Shown here piece by piece: positions 1 to 8,592 of a stretch of DNA of 64,000 bases (positions within the stretch are counted from its first letter, which is position 1; each line of letters opens with the position of its first letter). A program made the position numbers and the translations under genes. Source of the stretch: Affinibrenneria salicis (lineage in GTDB: Bacteria > Pseudomonadota > Gammaproteobacteria > Enterobacterales > Enterobacteriaceae); the NCBI RefSeq assembly GCF_008710095.1, contig NZ_VYKJ01000007.1:62001-126000 (forward strand), read 5' to 3'. The notes below the pieces were generated by a model. That model made no database searches. It worked only from the letters and a program-made list of their open reading frames with translations, and was not told where the DNA came from.

Positions 1-128
1 GTCATGCCGACTGGCCGGCGACGATCGCCGCGGCGAAACATTATCTGCAAAAAGCGCTTGAGCAGGCCGACACGCTGGAAGTGGGGCAGGGGATTGGCCC
101 GGTGCATCATTTCCATGCCTGGTGGTGA
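1..128 (+). CDS. thiD: ThiD C-terminus (HMP/HMP-P kinase), cut by window edge
   Basis: Only the last 41 codons are present, open at the left edge and closed by TGA at 126-128. The tail ends in GPVHHFHAWW, which I recognise as the C-terminal signature of enterobacterial ThiD. ThiD phosphorylates hydroxymethylpyrimidine and then its monophosphate for thiamin synthesis in the cytoplasm. fbaB lies convergently about 200 bp downstream; thiD next to fbaB is also the E. coli arrangement, which supports the call. The gap 129-325 holds no gene I can support. Confidence 0.9.
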   Translation, partial: HADWPATIAAAKHYLQKALEQADTLEVGQGIGPVHHFHAWW

Positions 129-325
129 ACCCACGGGCAAGTAAAGATGAATGCGGCAGCGCGGCGCGCTGCCCTGGTATGGGGAAACGACACGTGGCGA
201 CGGTGTGGCGCGCGGCCCGATCGACCTCGCTTACGGCGCGGTGCGTCCGGGGCGGGGATAACGGCGCCGTCCCGCCATGCGGACACGAGGGCGCCAGCGT
301 AAGTATGCCGGAGCATTCCGGCGAA

Positions 326-1375
326 TTACGCGATCGTGATACTGTTATCGAGATAGGTATCCTGTACGGCGTTGATCAGCGCCACCCCATCGCGCATGGA
401 TTTTTTGAACGCTTTGCGACCGAGGATCAGACCCATACCGCCGGCGCGCTTATTGATTACCGCGGTGCGCACGGATTGCTGCAGGTCGTTATCGCCGGCG
501 GCGCCGCCGGAATTGATTAGCCCGGCGCGCCCCATGTAACAGTTAGCCAACTGGTAACGCACCAGGTCGATAGGATGATCGGTGGTCAGCTTGTCGTAGA
601 CGCGATCGTCGGTATAGCCGAATTTGACGGCGCGATAGCCGCCGTTGTTTTCCGCCATTTTCTGCTTCACGATATCGGCGCCGATGGTGGCGGCGATATG
701 GTTGGCCTGGCCGGTGAGATCGGCGCTGGCGTGGTAGTCGACCCCGTCTTTTTTGAACGCCGGGTTGCGCAGATAGGCCCAGAGTACGGTGACCATGCCC
801 AATTCATGCGCGCGTTCGAAGGCGGCGGAGATCTCTTCGATCTGGCGGCGCGACTGCTCTGATCCGAAATAAATGGTGGCGCCTACGGCGACGGCTCCCA
901 GATTGAACGCCTGCTCGACGCTGGCGTATAGCGTCTGATCATACTGGGTCGGGTAGCTCAGGGTTTCGTTGTGGTTGAGTTTGACCAGAAACGGTATTTT
1001 GTGCGCATAGCGGCGCGAAACCGCGGCCAGCACGCCGTAGGTGGACGCCACGCAGTTACAGCCCGCCTCGATCGCCAGCTCAACGATGTTTTTCGGATCG
1101 AAATAGAGCGGGTTGGCGGCGAAAGAGGCGCCGGCGGAGTGTTCGACGCCCTGATCGACCGGCAAAATCGACAGATAGCCGGTGCCGGCCAGTCGGCCGT
1201 GGTTGAACAGCGTCTGCATCGAACGCAGCACGCTGTTGGGGCGATTGTTATCGATCATAACGCGATCGACGAAGTCGGCGCCCGGCAGGTAGAGGTTTTC
1301 GACAGGGATAGTGGTACAGCGGTGTTGCAACAGATCTTCCGCTTCCTTACCTAATAACTGTGCAATATCAGTCAT
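326..1375 (-). CDS. fbaB: Class I fructose-bisphosphate aldolase
   Basis: A cytoplasmic Schiff-base aldolase of the DhnA/FbaB type that interconverts fructose 1,6-bisphosphate with dihydroxyacetone phosphate and glyceraldehyde 3-phosphate, used mainly in gluconeogenic growth. The 349 residues match E. coli FbaB (350) almost throughout, from [10 protein letters not shown] to the C-terminal ITIA. The catalytic lysine region [10 protein letters not shown] is at about 235-244 and the Gly-rich phosphate-binding region near 290-330. The ATG at 1375 is preceded by a GGGAGT Shine-Dalgarno sequence. It stands alone, convergent with thiD and divergent from psiE. Identity is very secure. Confidence 0.97.
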   Translation of the reverse strand: MTDIAQLLGKEAEDLLQHRCTTIPVENLYLPGADFVDRVMIDNNRPNSVLRSMQTLFNHGRLAGTGYLSILPVDQGVEHSAGASFAANPLYFDPKNIVELAIEAGCNCVASTYGVLAAVSRRYAHKIPFLVKLNHNETLSYPTQYDQTLYASVEQAFNLGAVAVGATIYFGSEQSRRQIEEISAAFERAHELGMVTVLWAYLRNPAFKKDGVDYHASADLTGQANHIAATIGADIVKQKMAENNGGYRAVKFGYTDDRVYDKLTTDHPIDLVRYQLANCYMGRAGLINSGGAAGDNDLQQSVRTAVINKRAGGMGLILGRKAFKKSMRDGVALINAVQDTYLDNSITIA

Positions 1376-1943
1376 GATTAACTCCCGGTTTGGCTTTTCC
1401 TTATCGCCGTCTCAGGTGATTGCGCTTGTTATTCCGGGGCTATGGCCACGGCGAACCGGGCGTCTGCTCCAGGATGACAGGTGAAAGATGGTTACGGCGT
1501 AATGAAAAAGCGATGATTGAAGCCGTTAAAACAGGATGGATTAAATCCTGACGATCAGAAGAAACAATAGATGCGATTGCCGCTAAATGCCATTTTGCGC
1601 GGCAAAATATCGGCGGCGCATCGTTTTGTGGCGGAGTGCGGGTATATCGCAAAGAGAAAAATGAAACAAGCGGGGCGTAGACTGGCGTAAGCTATGGGCG
1701 TTGCTGCGCGGGTTCCGACGTATGATATTCATCATCGGTGGCAAAAGGTATTGATGTCATGATAAAAATAGCGTCGGAAGGCTATACTACCGTCCGTTAA
1801 AACCTGACGCTGGGCGGCGCGGGAGACGTTCCCGCGCAGGTTTCGCCCTGCGCCGGATCGGCATGCCGCATTGTATGCGGATGGCGCGGCGCCGCAGGTT
1901 ATGTTTTCCGGTTGTAAGTCCGGAGTCTGAGCTGTCACTGGGT
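1376..1943. other. Intergenic region between fbaB and psiE
   Basis: About 570 bp without a supportable gene. It must contain the divergent fbaB promoter. Short open frames here show no ribosome site or family resemblance. A GCTGTCAC next to TTACATA near 1930-1947 loosely recalls half of a Pho box, but the second half-site is poor and I do not call it. Confidence 0.5.
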
Positions 1944-2071
1944 TACATACCTTCAATTATTCGGGATGCAGCGCAACGCATTGTCGTGTTGAACAAGGCG
2001 ACACGCCGGTTCTCGGCTGAGGGCTGGCTGGCGCCGTCAGCGCGTCTGCAATCTGATGTATGACGGGTATA
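1944..2071 (+). repeat. ERIC-type intergenic repeat (about 128 bp)
   Basis: The left end carries ATTATTCGGGATGCAG and the right end CTGCAATCTGATGTATGACG followed by GGTATA. These match the outer arms of enterobacterial repetitive intergenic consensus (ERIC) elements as I remember them, and the same arms recur at eight or more other sites in the window. The length is close to the usual 126-127 bp. The centre is diverged. The right end overlaps an upstream ATG of the psiE frame (2060), which argues for the later psiE start. Confidence 0.7.
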
Positions 2072-2092
2072 ACTGGAAAAGAGGGAAAGGAT

Positions 2093-2500
2093 ATGGCAGG
2101 GTCAACGCGCGCCATGATAGTGGCAAAATGTCTGCAAACGATACTGAACATCGGGTTGATGTTGCTGAGCACGATATTGGTGGTGTTTCTGGGGAAGGAG
2201 ACCTTTCATCTGGCGCAGGTTTTGCTGCACGCCAGTGAACAGGAGTCGTCGTACGAACTGATTGAAGGCATCGTCATCTATTTTCTGTACTTCGAATTTA
2301 TCGCATTGATTGTGAAATACTTTCAGTCAGGTTATCACTTTCCTCTGCGCTATTTTATCTATATCGGCATCACCGCGATTATTCGACTGATCATTGTTGA
2401 TCACAAAAGTCCGATTGATACGTTGATTTATTCCGCTTCGATTTTGCTGCTGGTCGTAACGCTATACCTGGCGAACAGCAACCGTCTGAAACGGGAATAA
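2093..2500 (+). CDS. psiE: PsiE, phosphate-starvation-inducible membrane protein
   Basis: A 135-residue inner-membrane protein of the PsiE family, induced by phosphate starvation in E. coli; its molecular function is not established. Four hydrophobic segments are visible, and the block [17 protein letters not shown] followed by HFPLRYF is nearly identical to E. coli PsiE, as is the C-terminal NSNRLKRE. The frame is open from an ATG at 2060, but that codon lies inside an ERIC arm. The ATG at 2093 follows GAGGGAAAGG and gives the family's usual length (E. coli 136), so I chose it. No convincing Pho box was found upstream. Confidence 0.93.
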   Translation: MAGSTRAMIVAKCLQTILNIGLMLLSTILVVFLGKETFHLAQVLLHASEQESSYELIEGIVIYFLYFEFIALIVKYFQSGYHFPLRYFIYIGITAIIRLIIVDHKSPIDTLIYSASILLLVVTLYLANSNRLKRE

Positions 2501-2531
2501 CGCCGGCGCGGCTGCTTGTTATCGCCGGTAA

Positions 2532-2550
2532 CCCGGCCGTCATGGCCGGG
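2532..2550. terminator. Hairpin between convergent psiE and ydfI
   Basis: CCCGGCC (2532-2538), a 5-nt loop, then GGCCGGG (2544-2550). It sits between two convergent genes, as a bidirectional terminator would, but has no T-run on either side, so termination is only a guess. Confidence 0.35.
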
Positions 2551-2562
2551 CAGCGGGGAGCA

Positions 2563-4041
2563 TCAGGCCGATTGCAGCACGGCGGCAAGGGTTTCTCTGG
2601 CGCCGTCGGCCAGCAGGCTGAGATAGCTCTGCGTTACGCGCTGTACGAAAGTCGCATTGCGCGGCAGATCGACAGAGAAGATAGCCGTCATCGACAGCAG
2701 CGCGGCGACGCGCGTTGCGCCTTCGGCGCTGGCGGCCACCGTCCGCGCCAGTTCTTCCTTCAGCGGATCGCTGATGTCTATTGGTTGACCGCGCTCATCC
2801 ATACCGCCGACATAACGCATCCAGGCCGCTACGCCCAGCGCCAGCAGCGGGAAATCACGATTGCCGGCCAGATGCCAGCGAATAGGGTCCAGCAGGCGCT
2901 GCGGCAGTTTCTGTGAGCCGTCCATGGCGATCTGCCCGGTGCGGTGTTTCAGCGCAGGATTACGATAGCGCGCCAGCAGCGCGTCAGCATAGGCGGCCAA
3001 ATCGACGCCCGGCGCTTTCAGCGTCGGCGCCTGTTCCTCCCGCATTAAGCGGCGCGCGGCGCGCGCGAAAGCATCATCCCGCATACAGTCGCTGATATGC
3101 GGGTAGCCCGCCAGATAGCCAAGATAAGCCAGAAAGGAGTGGCTGCCGTTCAGCATTCTGAGCTTCATTTCTTCATATGGCAGCACGTCGCGCACCAGTT
3201 CGGCGCCGGCTAGTTCCCAGGCGGGGCGGCCACTGACGAAGTTGTCCTCAATCACCCACTGACTAAAGGGTTCGCATACGACGCCGGCCGGATCGGCCAG
3301 ACCGAGCTGCCGCTGCGCCATGGTCTGGGTTTCCGCCGTACTCGCCGGTACAATGTGGTCGACCATAGTGGACGGAAAGGTCACCCGCTGGCGGATCCAG
3401 TCTGCCAGCGCGTCGTCCTGCTGCTGCGCCAGCTGCGTAATGACGTTGTGCGTCACGCGGCCGTTGGCCGGCATATTGTCGCATGACATAACGCTGAACG
3501 GGGCCAGCCCGCGCTGGCGTCGAAGCCGCAGCGCGGCCACGATAACGCCGGGCAGCGTTCGCGGAGCGTTCGGCCACGCCAGATCGTGCTGAATGTCCGC
3601 ATGCTGCAGGTCGAGCTGGCCGCTGGCCGGCTGGTGGCAGTAGCCTTTTTCGCTGACCGTGACGGAAACGATGGCGATAGCCGGCCGCGCCATGGCGGCG
3701 ATTATGGCGTCCGCGCCGTCGGCGCCGGCATAGAATGTCTCGCGCAGCGCGCCGACTACCCGGGTGGCGCAGCCTTGTCCGTCCATCTCGCTCACCGAAA
3801 ACAGGTGGTCCTGTTGACGAAGATCGCTCACCAGACGTTGGCCGCTGCGCAGATTGGCGGCCGCATAGCCCCAGTCGCTGCCATAGCGTGCGGCCAGCGT
3901 ATCGGTATAGACCGCCTGGTGCGCGCGGAAAAACGCCCCCAGCCCCAGATGAAACAGGCGGGTGGTTAATGCAGACCGATCGTAGTCCGGGCGGATAATG
4001 CCCGCCGGCAGCCGGTTTAATTGTGCGGCTGATAATCTCAT
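2563..4041 (-). CDS. ydfI: YdfI-type mannonate/fructuronate oxidoreductase
   Basis: A cytoplasmic NAD-dependent polyol dehydrogenase of the mannitol dehydrogenase/UxuB family (492 aa; relatives about 486). It is closest in memory to E. coli YdfI, sharing blocks such as CEPFSQWVIEDNFVSGRP and YEEMKLRMLNGSHSFLAYLG; the Lys/Asn/His residues of the latter block are the family's catalytic region. The likely reaction is interconversion of D-mannonate and D-fructuronate, inferred from family and from rspA upstream. The frame opens at 4077, but the ATG at 4041 has a strong CGGAGG ribosome site 6 nt upstream and fits family length. In E. coli ydfI is linked to rspAB; here deletion remnants separate it from rspA. 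Confidence 0.88.
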   Translation of the reverse strand: MRLSAAQLNRLPAGIIRPDYDRSALTTRLFHLGLGAFFRAHQAVYTDTLAARYGSDWGYAAANLRSGQRLVSDLRQQDHLFSVSEMDGQGCATRVVGALRETFYAGADGADAIIAAMARPAIAIVSVTVSEKGYCHQPASGQLDLQHADIQHDLAWPNAPRTLPGVIVAALRLRRQRGLAPFSVMSCDNMPANGRVTHNVITQLAQQQDDALADWIRQRVTFPSTMVDHIVPASTAETQTMAQRQLGLADPAGVVCEPFSQWVIEDNFVSGRPAWELAGAELVRDVLPYEEMKLRMLNGSHSFLAYLGYLAGYPHISDCMRDDAFARAARRLMREEQAPTLKAPGVDLAAYADALLARYRNPALKHRTGQIAMDGSQKLPQRLLDPIRWHLAGNRDFPLLALGVAAWMRYVGGMDERGQPIDISDPLKEELARTVAASAEGATRVAALLSMTAIFSVDLPRNATFVQRVTQSYLSLLADGARETLAAVLQSA

Positions 4042-4089
4042 TTTTTCCTCCGTCAGCCAGTTAGCGTTGCCCTTCATCGCCGCGGTCGA

Positions 4090-4536
4090 TTAGCCGCCCA
4101 GCAAATATACCGGCAGCCACAGCGCGATAGTGGGATACGCGATAATCAAGCCGACCACGATTAACTGCAGCAGGACGAACGGAATGACGCCGAGATAGAT
4201 TTGCGTCATTTTTATCGATTTATCGTTAATCGCCCCGCGCATATAAAGCAGCGTGTAGCCGAACGGCGGGGTAAGGAACGAGGTCTGCAGCACCAGGCCG
4301 ACAATCACGCCGAACCAGACCAGCACATCGCCGCGGCCGACGAATTCGAAATCGAAGGTCATCATGGCAATAATCGGACCGAAAATCGGCAGGAAAATTA
4401 ACGAAATCTCGATCCAGTCGAAAAAAAAACCGACCAGAAAGGTTACCGCCACCAGAACCAGCAATAGCGTGTAGGGCGCCAGCTGCGCCGCCTCAATGGC
4501 GTCGATTAATAAATGCTCGCCGCCGATCGAGCGAAA
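4090..4536 (-). pseudogene. 3' remnant of a TRAP transporter large permease gene
   Basis: About 148 codons encode the C-terminal part of a DctM-type TRAP permease: FRSIGGEHLLIDAI, then hydrophobic segments, with the conserved LQTSFLTPPFGYTLLY block and a final membrane helix ending in VYLLGG at the TAA. Nothing upstream of FRSIGG is TRAP-like; the DNA changes abruptly to rspB sequence at about 4537, in a different frame. Normal large permeases have over 420 residues and need a periplasmic binding protein and a small permease, both absent. The complete transporter presumably imported a sugar acid for rspA/ydfI. It is a deletion remnant and cannot transport. Confidence 0.82.
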
Positions 4537-5053
4537 CTTTGGCGGTGATTTGCTGCTGAATAACGGCGCAGGGCGCGGCAGGCTGCAGGAAGGCGGTAAT
4601 ATTGTCGGCGATGGTGAACGGTTCGACCAGACTGGCCAGATTGTCCGGGATAGTCGGCGGGATGGGGTACGCGTTCGCGGCCGGCGCGCAGACGTATTCG
4701 CTGAAGCCGCCATCGCGATGCACGCCGATCACCTGCAGATGGGTACAGACGTTGGGCCGGCCGATCGAACAGGGGTAGCAGCGGCCGCAGTTGACCACCG
4801 GATCTACCGCCACTTTTTCGCCGATACGCGCGGCGTCCACCTCCGGGCCCACCGATTCGATTACGCCGAAAAATTCATGGCCGATCACTCGCGGATAACG
4901 GGCGAACGGATTATGCCCGCGCCAGATGTGCACGTCCGAACCGCAAATGCTGGCATAGCGGACTTTAACCCGCACTTCGCCGGCTGCCGGCTGCGGCAGT
5001 TCGCGCCGGGCCAGCGCGAACTGATTCGGCGCCTGAATCACCACACTTTTCAT
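4537..5053 (-). pseudogene. rspB: Truncated rspB (zinc alcohol-dehydrogenase family)
   Basis: Starts MKSVVIQAPNQFALARRELP from an ATG with GAGGG upstream, 11 bp after the rspA stop. It keeps the N-terminal catalytic domain of medium-chain zinc dehydrogenases: ICGSDVHIWRGHNPF, GHEFFGV and the structural-zinc cysteines in CGRCYPCSIGRPNVC. It matches E. coli RspB (339 aa) until EPFTIADNITAFLQP. The Rossmann NAD domain is then missing, and a short stretch CAVIQQQITAK resembles RspB much further on (VIQQGITGK region). At about 4537 the sequence jumps into a TRAP permease gene; the frame runs on to a stop at 4493. At least two deletion junctions are implied. Not functional as an oxidoreductase. Confidence 0.85.
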
Positions 5054-5064
5054 CTTCATCCCTC

Positions 5065-6279
5065 TTACCAGTTCCACAGGGTGCCGTCTTCCAGTCGCGC
5101 TACCGGCAGACAGGCGGGTTCATAGGGATAGCCGGCGGCGCGTTTTTCGTCGAACTCAATGCCGAGGCCCGGCTTGTCGCCCGGGTGCATGTAACCATCG
5201 GCGAAGGTCCAGTTGGTATTGAAAACTTCCAGCATTTTCTCTGAGTAGCCCATATATTCCTGCACGCCGAAATTCGGCAGCCACAGATCGAAGTGCAGGG
5301 CCGCCGCCATGCAGATCGGCGACAGATCCGATGGACCGTGCGAGCCGGTGCGCACCTGGTACAAGGCGGCGAAATCGGCGATGCGCCGCATGCCGGTGAT
5401 GCCGCCCGCGTGGGTAATGGTGGTGCGGATGTAGTCGATCAGTTGCTCTTCAATCAGTTGTTTGCAGTCCCAGATACTATTGAACACTTCGCCGACGGCG
5501 ATCGGCGTGACGGTATGCTGGCGAATCAGCCGGAAACAGGCCTGATTTTCCGCCGGCGTCGGGTCTTCCATCCAGAACAGGCGGTAGTCCTCCACGCTTT
5601 TGCCAAAACGCGCGGCCTCAATCGGCGTCAGGCGATGGTGCATGTCGTGCAGCAGATGCTCGTTAAAGCCGAATTTATTGCGCACGGCCTCGAACAGTTT
5701 GGGCGTGAAATCGAGATATTTTTCGCTCGACCAGAGCTGCTCCTCCGGCCAGCTGCCTTTGGTGGCGGGTTCATACGCCTGCCCTTTGTTTTTCGCCATG
5801 CCGTAAGTCGTTTTCATTCCCGGTACGCCGCACTGCACGCGAATGGCTTTAAAGCCCATTTGCCGGTGCCTGGCATAGTCGTCGAGCACCTCATCCAGCG
5901 AGTGGCCGGTGGTATGGCAGTAGACCATGACGCCGGTGCGCGAGGCGCCGCCCAGCAACTGATAGAGCGGCATGCCGGCGGCTTTGCCCTTGATATCCCA
6001 CAGCGCCATATCGATGGCGGAGATGGCGGACATGGTGACCGGGCCGCGGCGCCAGTAGGCGCCTTTATAAAAGAACTGCCAGATATCTTCGATCTGGTGG
6101 GCGTCGCGGCCAATCAGCTGCGGGCACAGGTGGTCGCGCAGATAAGAAGCGACCGACAGTTCACGGCCGTTCAGGGTGGCGTCGCCGAGGCCGGTAAGGC
6201 CATCATCGGTGGTGATTTTTAACGTAACGAAGTTACGGCCCGGACAGGTGACGAAGACATCCGCTTTAACTATTTTCAT
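5065..6279 (-). CDS. rspA: RspA / D-mannonate dehydratase (enolase superfamily)
   Basis: 404 residues, exactly the length of E. coli RspA and near identical over blocks such as [20 protein letters not shown] and [18 protein letters not shown]. Family members (ManD) dehydrate D-mannonate to 2-keto-3-deoxygluconate; some enterobacterial members have low activity, so the physiological substrate is inferred. The enolase-fold Mg ligands fall in the DMHHRL, WMEDPTP and VGEVF segments. The frame opens at 6333, but the ATG at 6279 with AAGGA upstream gives the exact family start [10 protein letters not shown]. First gene of the rsp locus, divergent from rspR across 270 bp that must hold both promoters. 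It looks intact although its partners rspB and the transporter are destroyed. Confidence 0.95.
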   Translation of the reverse strand: MKIVKADVFVTCPGRNFVTLKITTDDGLTGLGDATLNGRELSVASYLRDHLCPQLIGRDAHQIEDIWQFFYKGAYWRRGPVTMSAISAIDMALWDIKGKAAGMPLYQLLGGASRTGVMVYCHTTGHSLDEVLDDYARHRQMGFKAIRVQCGVPGMKTTYGMAKNKGQAYEPATKGSWPEEQLWSSEKYLDFTPKLFEAVRNKFGFNEHLLHDMHHRLTPIEAARFGKSVEDYRLFWMEDPTPAENQACFRLIRQHTVTPIAVGEVFNSIWDCKQLIEEQLIDYIRTTITHAGGITGMRRIADFAALYQVRTGSHGPSDLSPICMAAALHFDLWLPNFGVQEYMGYSEKMLEVFNTNWTFADGYMHPGDKPGLGIEFDEKRAAGYPYEPACLPVARLEDGTLWNW

Positions 6280-6549
6280 CCGATATCCTTTACAACGCTC
6301 CGGCGTTAACATGCAATATGTGCTTACTACCATACAAGTATTGTTAAAAATTCGTGGTGATAAAACTCACAGTTCCGTGAATTGCCCGCCATGCGGCGGC
6401 CGGCGACGCGGCTTCAGTTCAGGCGCGCGGCGCGTCGGAGAGCGTCGCAACATATTGAGACGGCTAAAAGAGACGGGATGAGCCGCCGATAAATCGCTGG
6501 AACCCTTTATCTCACTCACATAGACTAAAGCCAGATTCTCCTCGGAAAA

Positions 6550-7266
6550 ATGGATGCGCTGTGCATGCCCGGCCCCTATGTGTTAACCGCTAACGAACCT
6601 GTCAATCAGCAAATCTACCGTTTTTTGCGTCAGGAAATCGTGACCTGTACTCTGCATCCCGGCGCGCTATTGTCGGAGAAAGAGATTTCGTCGCGTTTTA
6701 ACGTATCGCGCCAGCCGGTGCGCGAAGCGTTTATCAAGCTGGCGGAGGCCAGTCTGGTGCAGATTCTGCCGCAGCGCGGCACCTTTGTGATGAAGATATC
6801 GCCGAAGCGCGTGGCCGACGGCCGTTTTATTCGCGAAGTAATCGAAACCGCGGTGGCGCGGCGCGCGGCGCAGGAAATTACGCCGCAGTTTGTTATGCTG
6901 ATGGAAAATAATCTGCAGCTGCAGCAGATGGCGTCCAGGCATCAGGACAGCAATGAGTTTCTGAAATTAGATGATGAATTCCATCTGTTGATGGCGCGCT
7001 CCATTGATTGCGCGCTGGCCTGGGAAACGGTGGAAAATATCAAGGCCGCGATGGACCGCGTGCGTTACCTCACTCTGAGTAAGGTTTCCCCGCCGGATTT
7101 ATTGATCGAACAGCATTATTCCATTTTTAACGCGCTGAAAAGCCGCGACCCGGCAGCGGCCGAGTCGGCGGTGCGCCGTCATCTGCAGGAAATGATCTAT
7201 TCGATTACGCCGATTGTGGCGCAAAACAGCGACTGGTTCGACATCGACCCGGCCACGCCAGGCTAA
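6550..7266 (+). CDS. rspR: RspR, GntR/FadR-family repressor of the rsp locus
   Basis: 238 residues. A winged helix-turn-helix spans about 15-85 (SEKEISSRFNVSRQPVREAF is the recognition region), followed by an all-helical FCD ligand-binding domain at about 95-225. It closely resembles E. coli RspR (YdfH, 228 aa), including the C-terminal QNSDWF. It lies divergently next to rspA, as in E. coli, and probably represses rspA and itself until a sugar-acid ligand binds. The start is not certain: ATG 6550 has only a weak GGA nearby and a second ATG at 6565 has no better site. The operator should lie in 6280-6549, but I could not single out a palindrome. Confidence 0.9.
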   Translation: MDALCMPGPYVLTANEPVNQQIYRFLRQEIVTCTLHPGALLSEKEISSRFNVSRQPVREAFIKLAEASLVQILPQRGTFVMKISPKRVADGRFIREVIETAVARRAAQEITPQFVMLMENNLQLQQMASRHQDSNEFLKLDDEFHLLMARSIDCALAWETVENIKAAMDRVRYLTLSKVSPPDLLIEQHYSIFNALKSRDPAAAESAVRRHLQEMIYSITPIVAQNSDWFDIDPATPG

Positions 7267-7291
7267 GGCGCGGCCGGTCGTGAAGCCGCCG

Positions 7292-8191
7292 TCAGCCCAG
7301 CATCGGGCACTGCGGCGGCAGCCGGCAGGTAAGCGCCTGCGGCAGAATCTCGAAACGAAAATGGTTGGCGCTGAAAGGTTCGCCGTCCAGATTAAATATC
7401 ATGTCGTCGGGGGCGATAATTTCCAGCCACGGCAGGGTGGCGGAGATCATATTGGGATTTTCGCTGCCGGTCAGCAGCGCCTGTAAGACATTCGGCAGCA
7501 GCTCTTTAGCCGATAGCACCCGCAGCTGCAGCAGGCCGTCATTCAGCAGCGCGTCCGGGCACAGCTGTTGGCCGCCGCCCGCCTGGCGGCCGTTGCCGAC
7601 GGCGATAACCAGCGTATCGCCGGCCCAGTTGAAGTCCGGCCCGCGAATTTCGCAGCGTTCCGCCTGCAGCATATCCATGCGCAATAGCGCGTTCAACACA
7701 TAAGACGCGCCGCCCAACGCCGACTTCATCTTCGCCGGCGTTTCCGTGGTGATCCGGGTGGCGAAGCCGCCGGTCGCCACGTTGATAAAATAGCGTTCGT
7801 CGTTCACGCAGGCCAGATCGATCGGCACGGCGCGGCCTTTTACCGCCAATTGCAGCGCTTTTTCCATATCGGTCGGGATCTGGCAACCGGTGGCGAAGTC
7901 GTTGGCCGTGCCCAGCGGCACGATCCCCAGGCAGGGGCGCGATGCCGGCTTCAGTTGAGCCAGCGCGCCGGCCACTTCGTTGACGGTGCCGTCGCCGCCG
8001 GCGGCAATCACGTTATCCGCGCCGAGGCTGGCGGCTTCCTGCACGTAGCGAATGGCGTCGCCGTATTCCCAGGTGACGCGCACGTGCAGCGTATATCCTT
8101 CGTCGCGCAATTGGCGAACGGCAAGGCGGAGCGCGTCATTATCCGATCGTTTTCCATTAAGAATCAGCAAAGAGGAGGGCGATTGATGCAT
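7292..8191 (-). CDS. yegS: YegS lipid kinase
   Basis: 299 residues, the same length as E. coli YegS, a diacylglycerol-kinase-fold enzyme that phosphorylates phosphatidylglycerol in vitro. The catalytic nucleotide-binding loop GGDGTVNEV and the LGTANDFA block are both present, along with the C-terminal FNLDGEP segment. It is probably a peripheral, membrane-associated enzyme. It stands alone, with short gaps to convergent rspR and to the cyaR region; in E. coli yegS also lies near fbaB and trhP. Identification is secure, physiological role is not. Confidence 0.95.
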   Translation of the reverse strand: MHQSPSSLLILNGKRSDNDALRLAVRQLRDEGYTLHVRVTWEYGDAIRYVQEAASLGADNVIAAGGDGTVNEVAGALAQLKPASRPCLGIVPLGTANDFATGCQIPTDMEKALQLAVKGRAVPIDLACVNDERYFINVATGGFATRITTETPAKMKSALGGASYVLNALLRMDMLQAERCEIRGPDFNWAGDTLVIAVGNGRQAGGGQQLCPDALLNDGLLQLRVLSAKELLPNVLQALLTGSENPNMISATLPWLEIIAPDDMIFNLDGEPFSANHFRFEILPQALTCRLPPQCPMLG

Positions 8192-8330
8192 GATTGACTC
8201 CGACTAACTAATCAGACTAACAGGTTAGCATAAGCCTGGTGCAGCGGCCACGCGGTCGGGACGGGCGGGGACGGTCAGCGCAGCGGGAGCCGGCGACGGG
8301 CGTAGCGCCGGCAATCTATCGCGCGCAAAA

Positions 8331-8421
8331 GAAAAAGCCAGCTCAAGGGAGATTGAGCTGGCTAAGGAGGTGGTTCCTGGTAGTATTACTACGCTTATTT
8401 TTCATTATCTATTTTCTCAGC
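8331..8421 (-). ncRNA. cyaR: CyaR small regulatory RNA
   Basis: The minus strand from 8421 reads GCTGAGAAAATAG at the 5' end, then CCAGGAACCACCTCCTTAGC, which is the seed region of E. coli CyaR and complementary to Shine-Dalgarno sequences, then a terminator hairpin and T-run. Length is about 91 nt (E. coli 86). CyaR is an Hfq-bound RNA made when cAMP-CRP is active; it represses mRNAs such as ompX, nadE and luxS in E. coli (family knowledge). Its position beside trhP (yegQ) is conserved. A TACTAT -10 box at 8433-8428 and a CRP site support the 5' end. On the plus strand the seed looks like a perfect ribosome site, which is misleading. Confidence 0.93.
8332..8363 (-). terminator. Rho-independent terminator of cyaR
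   Basis: On the minus strand an 11-bp stem AGCCAGCTCAA/TTGAGCTGGCT with a 6-nt loop is followed by five T residues and, after one C, four more. It forms the 3' end of CyaR and probably also its Hfq-binding tail. Confidence 0.9.
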
Positions 8422-8454
8422 GCAGTAATAGTAACCGCAGCAGCAGATGATTGA

Positions 8455-8470
8455 TGTGATCTGATTCTAA
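8455..8470 (-). promoter_or_regulatory. CRP site at -41.5 of cyaR
   Basis: Plus-strand TGTGA-TCTGAT-TCTAA: one perfect and one imperfect CRP half-site. Its centre (8462.5) is 41.5 bp upstream of the CyaR 5' end at 8421, the standard class II activator position. The -10 hexamer TACTAT occupies -12 to -7. This agrees with the known CRP dependence of CyaR in E. coli. Confidence 0.78.
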
Positions 8471-8592
8471 AATTTATCTAAAAACCACACCTGTTGTGTC
8501 GCTAAAGGGCTATCTGCGCCTTTTTCAGGATGCCGCCTTATTGACTTCATTCAATAATTCGGCCCATCCGTGGGCCATCGGCTGGCGGAGAA

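Noticed and set aside
1925..1948. Possible Pho box upstream of psiE
   Set aside because: Only one half resembles CTGTCAT; the second half-site and spacing are poor.
5293..6222. 309-codon open frame opposite rspA
   Set aside because: Antisense shadow; rspA matches its family over the full length.
8239..8454. A plus-strand frame with a perfect ribosome-site-like TAAGGAGGTGG and a hydrophobic tail, resembling a type I toxin peptide
   Set aside because: It is the complement of the CyaR seed, which mimics the anti-Shine-Dalgarno sequence. No start codon is properly placed and the rest of the locus matches CyaR.
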